Positions 1-5,194 of a DNA stretch of 6,592 bases are shown in pieces. The stretch lies in assembly GCA_959600045.1 (NCBI GenBank), contig CAUGKJ010000048.1, positions 1-6,592 of the forward strand, given 5' to 3'. A program made the translations under genes and the position numbers. This DNA comes from an uncultured Haemophilus sp. Its GTDB lineage: Bacteria; Pseudomonadota; Gammaproteobacteria; Enterobacterales; Pasteurellaceae. Every line of letters begins with the position of its first letter. Positions within the stretch are counted from its first letter, which is position 1. The notes under the pieces are model-generated. The model was not told where the DNA came from and ran no database searches. It worked only from the letters and a program-made list of their open reading frames with translations.

Positions 1-69
1 AAAGCAGATGTCTTAAAATCCGATATTCAAGACGTGCTTTCATCGGGCGTAGAAATTCCTAAAATGTAA
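1..69 (+). CDS. C-terminal end of an unidentified protein (partial)
   Basis: An open frame enters from the left edge and ends at a TAA at 67-69, giving 22 residues that finish in ...SSGVEIPKM. Codon use looks like that of the neighbouring genes. A GC-rich hairpin begins 20 bp after the stop, as expected for the end of a transcription unit. The gene converges on rnb. The tail is too short to recognise a family, so no function is proposed. The frame could be coincidental, but the stop followed by a hairpin makes a real gene end likely. Confidence 0.65.
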   Translation, partial: KADVLKSDIQDVLSSGVEIPKM

Positions 70-89
70 TTCTACCTAAATATCTATTT

Positions 90-114
90 TATCCCCGCCG
101 TCAAGGCGGGGATA
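90..114 (+). terminator. GC-rich hairpin, probable terminator of the upstream plus-strand gene
   Basis: A perfect 10-bp inverted repeat (TATCCCCGCC / GGCGGGGATA) encloses the 5-nt loop GTCAA. It lies 20 bp after the stop codon at 69. The following bases (TTATATCAATAAC) are only moderately T-rich, so this is a weaker match to a classical intrinsic terminator than the rnb one. Its position and stem strength still favour termination of rightward transcription. Confidence 0.65.
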
Positions 115-219
115 TTATATCAATAACTCATTTCTATATTGCTCATCTTCAATCTACCCTAAAAATCTTTTTATTTGATACTATCAACGTAGAAAAAATT
201 TCCACAATTTTAGCTCTAT

Positions 220-255
220 AAAAAAATACCGTCCGTTATGTAACGAGCGGTATTT
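220..255 (-). terminator. Intrinsic terminator of rnb
   Basis: Read on the minus strand this is a long hairpin with outer arms AAATACCG / CGGTATTT (224-231 with 248-255). An inner stem continues after one wobble pair and one mismatch and closes on a 4-nt loop. It is followed directly by an uninterrupted run of seven T (220-226 on the plus strand as A). It begins 24 bp after the rnb stop. This is a classical rho-independent terminator for leftward transcription; the plus-strand side lacks a comparable T-run. Confidence 0.9.
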
Positions 256-279
256 CTAGTGTTAGAAGGAAAGTAGTCA

Positions 280-2259
280 TTAAATGATTAATTGGCCGAT
301 AATACTACGAGTTTCTTCTCGAACTTCGGTGAGTTTCACTTTCACCAAATCACCGATTTTGTAACGGCGTTCCCCTTGAATATACAGTGCTAATTCATCA
401 GCATTCACTTGCATTTCATCTTTATTTGGATGCAATGTAGAAGCTGGTACGAACATAGATGCGCCATTTTCTAATAATTGAACACGTAAACCACCACGCA
501 TCACATCTTGTACTTCTGCATCAAATTCCACATTTTCAGCTACTTTATCAGCAAGGTAGCGACAATATAGCCAATCGGCAATATCACGCTCAACCAAGCG
601 ATTTTGACGACGGGCTTCTTGTAAGCGAGCAAGGACTTCATCTTGTGGTTTTTCACAAGCTTGCTGTGTGAGCACGGCTTTAATTAAACGATGGTTCACC
701 ATATCGGAATATTTACGGATAGGTGATGTCCAGGTCGCATAACCTTCTAATCCAAGCCCAAAATGTGGAGCGAGTTCGGATTTAAACTCCGCAAAGGTTA
801 AATAACGACGTAAACGGAATTCTAAATAGTCACCTTCAATCGGTTCAATATCATGACGCATTTGGCAATAACCTTTTAAGGTTGCCAAATTTTCCACCGA
901 ATAACGCTCTGCAAGCTCGGCTTGATTTTCTTCATTAGCTAAATTTGCCATTAAGAAATTATGCGCATTTTCTAAGAATTTCTTATCAAAGCCCGTGTGT
1001 GTATTGAAAATACCGGTTTGTGCATGCTCAGCTAAGAATTGAGCCGCACAGATATTGGCAATAATCATCGATTCTTCCACGATTTGATTTGCAATACGAC
1101 GATATTCCGCTTTAATTTCTTGCACTTTGCCATTTTCAGCGAGAATAAAGGAGTAGTCAGGTTTCTCTTTAAATAAAAGAGAATGCGTTTTACGCCATTG
1201 AATACGCGCTTGAGTAAATTGATGTAACCAATCAATTTGTTGGGCAATTTCAGGTGTTTCCGGTTGCCATGCATCCGGTACTTGTTCTAAATAATCTGAA
1301 ATCTTGTTATAGGCTAATTTTGCTTTAGATTGTATATAAGCCGATACAAAATGCGGTTTAGTCGTGATGTTACCAGCAAGATCCGTTTCAATGTAACAAA
1401 CTAACGCAGGACGAGTTTTATTTGCCATTAATGAGCATAATTCATCAGACAATTCACGTGGCAACATTGGGATGTTGAAGCCTGGCAAATAATTGGTAAA
1501 ACAACGCTGTTTCGCATCTTTTTCAATTTGTGAATCTAATGCAATGTAAGCCGTAGGATCGGCAATGGCAACGACTAATCGCCAGCCTGTTTGCATACCA
1601 TCTTGCTCGATAGGTTCGATGTAAAGGGCATCGTCCATATCCTGTGTGCTTTCAGAGTCAATGGTGACAAAATGAAGTGCGGTCAGATCTTCACGGGTTT
1701 GTTGATCTAACATTTCATAACTTTCTGCACCTTGCACAGGATGACGAGATTGCTCATGACGTGCTAATGTGACCCACCAAGGGACTAATTCATCATCAGC
1801 ACGGCAGATAAATTGATTGATGGTGGCATAGAAAAAGCGCTCATCACGTAATGGGTGCGTTTTCAAATTTGCTACGACCCAGTCGCCTTCTTGTAATTCT
1901 TCTTTGACGGATTTAGCTTGCTGTGCCCCAATGGGTTGGTTGATGCTTGGATGATCAACCAAAACTTGCAATTTCTTGTCTTTATTGAACCGCACTTTGG
2001 CAATAAAGCGCGTGAGCATTGGCTCAATTAATTCTTCAGGTTCAGCTTGCTCTTTATCGCCTTGCTTTTCAATGGTGGCTTTGATTTTGTCACCGTGCAT
2101 TACTTTTTTCATTGCAGGTGGGGCAATAAAGTAGCTTTTTTTATCGCACTCTAAAAAACCATAAGCTTTATCAGTACTTTTTACCACGCCTTCAACGTGT
2201 TCTTTGCTATCGTGGATTTGTTGCTTAAGTTGTGCGAGTAATGGATTATCTTGGAACAT
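280..2259 (-). CDS. rnb: Exoribonuclease II (RNase II)
   Basis: The 659-residue product is a full-length RNase II (E. coli 644), a processive 3'-to-5' hydrolytic exonuclease that degrades single-stranded RNA in the cytoplasm and stalls at stable structure. Two N-terminal cold-shock-like domains occupy about residues 20-170. The RNB catalytic domain covers about 185-560 and a C-terminal S1 domain about 575-655. The four metal-binding aspartates lie in IDSESTQDMDD as D201, D207, D209 and D210, the same numbers as in E. coli. The RNB signature TSPIRKYSD is at 511-519. The start MFQDNPLLAQL matches the family. No purine-rich Shine-Dalgarno precedes the ATG; the leader is pyrimidine- and AT-rich. 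The fabI terminator hairpin ends only about 23 bp upstream, and I see no good promoter between it and the start, so expression probably depends on read-through from fabI. No catalytic residue is missing. Confidence 0.97.
   Translation of the reverse strand: MFQDNPLLAQLKQQIHDSKEHVEGVVKSTDKAYGFLECDKKSYFIAPPAMKKVMHGDKIKATIEKQGDKEQAEPEELIEPMLTRFIAKVRFNKDKKLQVLVDHPSINQPIGAQQAKSVKEELQEGDWVVANLKTHPLRDERFFYATINQFICRADDELVPWWVTLARHEQSRHPVQGAESYEMLDQQTREDLTALHFVTIDSESTQDMDDALYIEPIEQDGMQTGWRLVVAIADPTAYIALDSQIEKDAKQRCFTNYLPGFNIPMLPRELSDELCSLMANKTRPALVCYIETDLAGNITTKPHFVSAYIQSKAKLAYNKISDYLEQVPDAWQPETPEIAQQIDWLHQFTQARIQWRKTHSLLFKEKPDYSFILAENGKVQEIKAEYRRIANQIVEESMIIANICAAQFLAEHAQTGIFNTHTGFDKKFLENAHNFLMANLANEENQAELAERYSVENLATLKGYCQMRHDIEPIEGDYLEFRLRRYLTFAEFKSELAPHFGLGLEGYATWTSPIRKYSDMVNHRLIKAVLTQQACEKPQDEVLARLQEARRQNRLVERDIADWLYCRYLADKVAENVEFDAEVQDVMRGGLRVQLLENGASMFVPASTLHPNKDEMQVNADELALYIQGERRYKIGDLVKVKLTEVREETRSIIGQLII
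1675..1683 (+). repeat. DNA uptake signal sequence (AAGTGCGGT)
   Basis: Exact 9-bp Haemophilus-type uptake core inside rnb. It marks DNA for preferential uptake by competent Pasteurellaceae. Confidence 0.85.
1989..1997 (-). repeat. DNA uptake signal sequence (complement ACCGCACTT)
   Basis: Exact core on the minus strand inside rnb, about 300 bp from the copy at 1675 and in the opposite orientation. Confidence 0.85.
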
Positions 2260-2268
2260 AGTTATATT

Positions 2269-2303
2269 AAAAAAAGAGAAAAGGCAGACCGAAAAGCCTG
2301 CCT
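2269..2303 (-). terminator. Terminator-like hairpin between fabI and rnb
   Basis: On the minus strand the arms AGGCAGGC and GTCTGCCT (8 bp, one G-T pair, 6-nt loop TTTTCG) span 2282-2303. They are followed by a T-rich tract, TTTTCTC and then seven T, out to 2269. The hairpin starts 22 bp after the fabI stop. It has the form of a rho-independent terminator, though the C interruptions in the T-tract may make it leaky. Because it ends just before the rnb ATG, it could also influence rnb translation. Confidence 0.8.
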
Positions 2304-2324
2304 AAAAATAGATTGTACGAAAAA

Positions 2325-3077
2325 TTATTCTTCGCCTAATTCGCCCATTGCAGTGATGCTGAAACCTGCATCTACGTGAACGATTTCACCAGTAATACCA
2401 GATGCTAAATCAGAGCATAAGAATGCTGCAGAGTTACCCACATCTTCGATAGTAACTGTACGGCGTAATGCTGCGGTTTTCTCGAAGGTAGCAAGCATTT
2501 TCTTGAAGTTTTTAATACCTGATGCCGCTAAGGTACGGATTGGACCTGCAGAAATTGCATTCACACGAATACCTGCTTCAAGAGATGCTTTCGCTAAACA
2601 CATCACGTTGTAGTTAGGAATTGCGCGCTCTGCACCTAAGTAAGAAAGGGTTAATAACGCTGCATTTGGATTTAAGTAAGGACGTGCCGCTTGTGCCATA
2701 GCAACAAAGCTGAATGCACTGATGTCGTGAGCGATACGGTAGCCTTCACGAGTTGCTGCGTTTACGTAATCACCATCTAATTGATCGCCTGGTGCGAATG
2801 CGATAGCGTGTACGAAACCATCAAATTTTTCCCAACGTTTGCTTAATTCTGCAAAGCAGTTTTGGATGCTTTCATCGGTCGCTACGTCTAAAGGAAGGAC
2901 GATGTCAGAACCAAATTCTTTTGCAAATTCTTCTACGCGTGGTTGTAATTTATCGTTTAAATAAGTGAAAGCAAGTTCAGCACCTTGTTCTTTCATTGCT
3001 TTTGCGATCCCGTAAGCAATAGAACGGTTGCTTGCAAGACCTGTCACTAAAATACGTTTACCAGTTAAGAAACCCAT
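2325..3077 (-). CDS. fabI: Enoyl-[ACP] reductase (NADH), FabI, with an apparent 12-residue internal deletion
   Basis: FabI reduces trans-2-enoyl-ACP with NADH in the last step of each type II fatty-acid elongation cycle. It is a cytoplasmic homotetramer of the SDR fold. The product starts [13 protein letters not shown] as in E. coli. It has the nucleotide-binding [11 protein letters not shown] (13-23), D64, Y146, catalytic Y156 and K163, and the [15 protein letters not shown] region. Residue 93 is Ala where E. coli has Gly. The length is 250 residues against 262 in E. coli. Alignment from memory puts the whole difference after A168: E. coli continues with 12 residues (169-180, the end of helix alpha-5 and the next loop) before GVRVNAIS, whereas here GIRVNAIS follows directly. 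The loss should distort the helix packed beside the active site and tetramer interface, so activity is doubtful. Start choice: an AGGA Shine-Dalgarno at 3084-3087 sits 6 nt from this ATG. An in-frame upstream ATG at 3146 would run through the promoter and is rejected. Confidence 0.95.
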   Translation of the reverse strand: MGFLTGKRILVTGLASNRSIAYGIAKAMKEQGAELAFTYLNDKLQPRVEEFAKEFGSDIVLPLDVATDESIQNCFAELSKRWEKFDGFVHAIAFAPGDQLDGDYVNAATREGYRIAHDISAFSFVAMAQAARPYLNPNAALLTLSYLGAERAIPNYNVMCLAKASLEAGIRVNAISAGPIRTLAASGIKNFKKMLATFEKTAALRRTVTIEDVGNSAAFLCSDLASGITGEIVHVDAGFSITAMGELGEE

Positions 3078-3113
3078 ATTTTTTCCTATGTTTGAGTTAA
3101 AAAAATCGACGAG

Positions 3114-3142
3114 ATTATACTTGTTTTGTGTGCTTTCGGCAA
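3114..3142 (-). promoter_or_regulatory. Sigma70-type promoter of fabI
   Basis: On the minus strand, -35 TTGCCG (3137-3142) is separated by 17 bp from a perfect -10 TATAAT (3114-3119). Transcription should begin near 3107, giving a leader of about 30 nt with AGGA at 3084-3087 ahead of the ATG at 3077. The promoter begins about 20 bp after the nif3 stop. fabI can thus be transcribed on its own and possibly also by read-through from nif3, since no T-tract terminator is seen between them. Confidence 0.75.
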
Positions 3143-3162
3143 TCAATCACACTTTGTACCAG

Positions 3163-3918
3163 TTAGGCGGGATTATCAATATCTTTAAATTCTACATCCA
3201 AACCATATTCAGCCGCTAGCCATGCACCTAATGCCTTAATGCCGTAGCGTTCTGTTGCATGGTGACCAGCCGCAAAGAAATGAATGCCTTGCTCACGAGC
3301 AGAGTGAATTGTTTGCTCCGAAACCTCGCCGGTAATAAAGGCATCACAACCTTGTGCTGCCGCTAAATCAATATAGCCTTGTCCGCCACCGGTACAAATG
3401 CCAATTTTACGAATTAAGTGCGGTCCGTTTTCCGTGCAAATTAACGGTTTACGGTGAAGCACTTGTTCAATACGTTTTGCAAACTCTTCAGCGGTAACAG
3501 GATCTTTTAACGTCCCCCAAACAGGAATGCTGGTTGAGCTATTTTCTAAAGGTTGAAGATCGTCAATATCTAATAACTGAGCAAGTTTAGCATTGTTACC
3601 TAATTCAGGGTGAACATCTAAGGGTAAATGATAGCCATATAAATTGATGTCATTTACAAGCAACGTTTTAATACGTTTGCCTTTCATGCCGCGAATACAA
3701 GGATTTTCACTTTTCCACAAATAGCCGTGGTGGACAAGTACCGCATCAGCTTGTTGTGCAACGGCATAATCAATTAGTGCTTGGCTCGCGGTGACGCCCG
3801 TGATGATCTTTTTGATCTCTGCTTTGCCTTCTACTTGTAAACCGTTAGGTGCGTAATCGTTAATTCTGTCTGTGCTAAGTTTTTCGTTTAGTAAACGTTC
3901 AAGTTCTAGATTATTCAT
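3163..3918 (-). CDS. NIF3-family dinuclear-metal-centre protein (YbgI-like)
   Basis: The 251-residue protein belongs to the NIF3/YbgI family. These toroidal hexamers carry a two-metal site on each subunit; E. coli YbgI has been crystallised, but the cellular reaction is not firmly established. The metal ligands are visible: VHHG (H63, H64), D101 in LPLDVHPELGNN, and GHHATERYG near the C-terminus (H219, E223). The conserved DYAPNGLQVEG (21-31) and GICTGGGQGYI (173-183) motifs are present, and the length is normal for the family. The start MNNLELERLLNEKL agrees with the Haemophilus homologue as I recall it. No recognisable Shine-Dalgarno precedes the ATG; the preceding 25 nt are pyrimidine-rich and then A-rich. 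A strong intrinsic terminator lies about 45 bp upstream, and the fabI promoter begins just after the stop. GTP cyclohydrolase I type 2 is a common database name for this family but is not well supported. Confidence 0.93.
   Translation of the reverse strand: MNNLELERLLNEKLSTDRINDYAPNGLQVEGKAEIKKIITGVTASQALIDYAVAQQADAVLVHHGYLWKSENPCIRGMKGKRIKTLLVNDINLYGYHLPLDVHPELGNNAKLAQLLDIDDLQPLENSSTSIPVWGTLKDPVTAEEFAKRIEQVLHRKPLICTENGPHLIRKIGICTGGGQGYIDLAAAQGCDAFITGEVSEQTIHSAREQGIHFFAAGHHATERYGIKALGAWLAAEYGLDVEFKDIDNPA
3416..3424 (+). repeat. DNA uptake signal sequence (AAGTGCGGT)
   Basis: Exact core on the plus strand inside nif3, read through as part of the codons for GPHLIR. Confidence 0.85.
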
Positions 3919-3963
3919 TATTTTTTAAGAAAAAGAAAAAAGGTGAGATATGGTAAGGGATTT

Positions 3964-4009
3964 AAAAAAAAATGGCTAGTGCAAAAGGAGTGGGGGAATG
4001 CACTAGCCA
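3964..4009 (-). terminator. Strong intrinsic terminator upstream of nif3
   Basis: An 11-bp perfect inverted repeat, TGGCTAGTGCA (3973-3983) with TGCACTAGCCA (3999-4009), encloses a 15-nt loop. On the minus strand it is followed immediately by nine T (3964-3972). There is no T-run on the plus-strand side, so it acts on leftward transcription only. Together with the palindrome at 4086-4115 it should largely insulate nif3 from lpxL. Confidence 0.88.
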
Positions 4010-4049
4010 GTAGTGTGTTTGTAATAAAACAAGTTTACTATCTAAAACG
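3964..4049 (-). ncRNA. Candidate small RNA or terminated leader upstream of nif3
   Basis: A convincing promoter (-10 at 4056-4061) and a strong intrinsic terminator (ending 3964) bracket about 86 nt on the minus strand with no ATG-initiated reading frame. The predicted RNA has an AU-rich 5' part of about 40 nt with little stable structure. A terminal hairpin with an 11-bp perfect stem and a 15-nt loop (UUCCCCCACUCCUUU) is followed by nine U. A terminal hairpin with a long U-tail and an exposed C-rich loop is typical of trans-acting Hfq-binding small RNAs. The alternative is a leader whose terminator controls nif3. The start site is inferred and may be off by a few bases. I do not recognise it as a named RNA. 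Confidence 0.5.
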
Positions 4050-4055
4050 ATGCTC

Positions 4056-4083
4056 ATTATATATTTAATTATATAAAGATCAA
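4056..4083 (-). promoter_or_regulatory. Sigma70-type promoter between lpxL and nif3
   Basis: On the minus strand, -35 TTGATC (4078-4083) lies 16 bp from a perfect -10 TATAAT (4056-4061), with a very AT-rich spacer. The predicted start is about 4048-4051. It drives either the small transcript ending at 3964 or, through read-through, nif3. No clear Fur or FNR palindrome was recognised around it. Confidence 0.65.
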
Positions 4084-4084
4084 G

Positions 4085-4115
4085 AAAAAAATAAGGAAAA
4101 TTTTCCTTATTTTTT
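4085..4115. terminator. AT-rich perfect palindrome after lpxL, probable terminator
   Basis: Positions 4086-4115 form a perfect 30-bp palindrome centred on 4100/4101. The arm is AAAAATAAGGAAAA plus one further pairing base, and the T-rich ends are in the stem itself. It lies about 46 bp after the lpxL stop and can form a hairpin on either strand with a terminal U-run. Only two G-C pairs per arm make it fairly weak. It is most likely the lpxL terminator and can work in both directions. Confidence 0.6.
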
Positions 4116-4154
4116 GATATGTTGTTTTAGTATTCAAAAACAGCTGAAAAATCA

Positions 4155-4163
4155 ACCGCACTT
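4155..4163 (-). repeat. DNA uptake signal overlapping the lpxL stop codon
   Basis: The core reads AAGTGCGGT on the minus strand and is followed by TGATTTTT, in line with the extended consensus. Its first two A are the last two bases of the lpxL TAA stop. Confidence 0.85.
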
Positions 4164-5097
4164 ATGAATATAAACTCGGCTCGTCTTCAGTTGGACGCGT
4201 TTTAAATCGGCGGTGTAGCCACATGTATTGTTCCACACCTTTTAAGATTTCTTTTTCTACGACTTTATTCATTCTTGTAGCGATTGCTATTTCATCTGAA
4301 AGATCGGAAAAATCCACCGGTGGAGAAATGCTGACCGTATAGCCTGAACCGTCTTTATTACGCAATGGGGCAAAAGGCACGACTTTACAATTTGGCGCGG
4401 ATTTAAGCAGATAATAACTGCCTGTCGTGGTTGCGGCTTCTTGAACAGCGAAGAAAGGCACGAAGACCGCATTTTTTCTGCCGTAATCATGATCGGGCGC
4501 ATACCAAATGGTTTCACCTTTGCGCAAGGCTTTGAGCATGCCACGTAGATCTTTTCGGTTCAGCATATCTTTATTTGAACGTAAGCGACCTTTAATTTGT
4601 AACCAATCCAATACAGGATTGTCATTTGGACGATAAACGCCAACGCCAGGATGATGTAAGCCCACAATACGCGCGCCTAATTCAAGGGTAAGGAAATGGA
4701 CACCCACAAAGATAATGCCGTCTTGGGCGTTTTCTTTTAAATAATTTAACCCTTCAACTTTTGACCATTTTTTTATGCGAGCATCAGACCAAAACCATGC
4801 CATGCCGGTTTCAATAATCGCCATCCCTACGGCACGCAAGTTTTCTTGCAAAATGGCTTCACGTTCTTGCTCGGGCATTTCAGGGAAACAGAGCTCAAGG
4901 TTTCGGCGTGCGATAGCGGCACGGCGTTTTCCCACTTTTAATTTTGAGAAAAGCCAGCCTAAGCCATTGCCGATGTGGCGTAGAATTGGATAGGGAAGTA
5001 ACAAAAGGCTTCGCCAAATCGCCACACCAAGCCAAAATCCCCAGTATTTAGGGGCAAGAAAGTGCGGTTGAAATTGAGGGAGTTTTTCGTTTTTCAT
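4162..5097 (-). CDS. lpxL: Lipid A late acyltransferase (lauroyl/myristoyl transferase), LpxL/HtrB
   Basis: This 311-residue member of the LpxL/LpxM family is the usual length. It transfers a secondary acyl chain from acyl-ACP to Kdo2-lipid IVA at the cytoplasmic face of the inner membrane, a late step in lipid A synthesis. One N-terminal hydrophobic segment (about 20-40, GFWLGVAIWRSLLLLPYPIL) anchors it. The H-x4-E catalytic dyad is in VHFLTLE (H134, E139). Further family motifs are GVYRPNDNP (153-161), IWYAPDHDYG (197-206) and YMWLHRRFKTRP at the C-terminus. The H. influenzae homologue is HtrB, which affects LOS acylation and growth at high temperature. The gene is divergent from hldE with 97 bp between the starts. 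Its stop codon overlaps a DNA uptake sequence and another perfect uptake sequence lies in the first 15 codons. The Shine-Dalgarno is weak (AGAAAAGAA). No catalytic residue is missing. Confidence 0.97.
   Translation of the reverse strand: MKNEKLPQFQPHFLAPKYWGFWLGVAIWRSLLLLPYPILRHIGNGLGWLFSKLKVGKRRAAIARRNLELCFPEMPEQEREAILQENLRAVGMAIIETGMAWFWSDARIKKWSKVEGLNYLKENAQDGIIFVGVHFLTLELGARIVGLHHPGVGVYRPNDNPVLDWLQIKGRLRSNKDMLNRKDLRGMLKALRKGETIWYAPDHDYGRKNAVFVPFFAVQEAATTTGSYYLLKSAPNCKVVPFAPLRNKDGSGYTVSISPPVDFSDLSDEIAIATRMNKVVEKEILKGVEQYMWLHRRFKTRPTEDEPSLYS
5060..5068 (+). repeat. DNA uptake signal with full extended consensus
   Basis: The core AAGTGCGGT, preceded by A, is followed by TG, an AT-only 5-mer, six free bases and GTTTTT. 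This fits every position of the extended Haemophilus consensus as I remember it. It lies at the 5' end of lpxL. Confidence 0.88.
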
Positions 5098-5124
5098 AAT
5101 TCTTTTCTGGTTAGTTCGGCGTGT

Positions 5125-5153
5125 AGTTTATCGCAAATTTGAGTTGTGGTAAA
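5125..5153 (-). promoter_or_regulatory. Predicted promoter of lpxL
   Basis: On the minus strand, -35 TTTACC (5148-5153) is 17 bp from -10 TAAACT (5125-5130), 28 bp before the ATG. Both boxes match consensus only in part. The site overlaps the predicted hldE promoter on the other strand almost completely. Confidence 0.5.
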
Positions 5154-5155
5154 AT
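5127..5155 (+). promoter_or_regulatory. Predicted promoter of hldE
   Basis: An extended -10, TGG followed by TAAAAT (5150-5155), has a poor -35 TTTATC (5127-5132) at 17 bp. The predicted start is near 5162. A weak Shine-Dalgarno, AGAGAG (5181-5186), stands 8 nt before the ATG. Each -35 box of this divergent pair coincides with the -10 of the other. Confidence 0.45.
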
Positions 5156-5194
5156 TGAACCAAATTTTTATTATTCCAACAGAGAGATTTCAAA

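Noticed and set aside
459..671. A 70-codon open frame on the plus strand inside rnb
   Set aside because: It is antisense to strongly conserved rnb sequence, resembles no known protein and has no Shine-Dalgarno or promoter.
1065..1274. A 69-codon minus-strand frame inside rnb in another phase
   Set aside because: It is an out-of-frame shadow of conserved RNB-domain sequence; Lys/Asn-rich composition is typical of a frame-shifted reading.
1349..1357. Near-matches to the uptake signal (AAATGCGGT here, and ACCGCATTT at 4466-4474)
   Set aside because: Each has one mismatch in the 9-bp core, so they were not counted with the six exact copies.
3078..3146. A 23-residue N-terminal extension of FabI from the upstream in-frame ATG at 3146
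   Set aside because: It would run over the predicted -10 and -35 boxes. The start at 3077 has an AGGA Shine-Dalgarno and gives the family-standard [14 protein letters not shown]-terminus.
3128..3152. Inverted arms GTGTG / CACAC around the fabI -35 box as a terminator for nif3 or an operator
   Set aside because: The arms are only 5 bp with a 15-nt interval, no T-run follows on the minus strand, and the sequence does not match an operator I can name.
4062..4083. FNR-like site (TTGAT-N4-AT...) at the promoter upstream of nif3
   Set aside because: Only the left half matches; the right half departs at two of five bases, and its centre would lie near -27 rather than about -41.
4287..4993. Open frames in lpxL (minus 4287-4544 and plus 4775-4993)
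   Set aside because: Both are alternative-frame readings of an intact lpxL with no independent signals.
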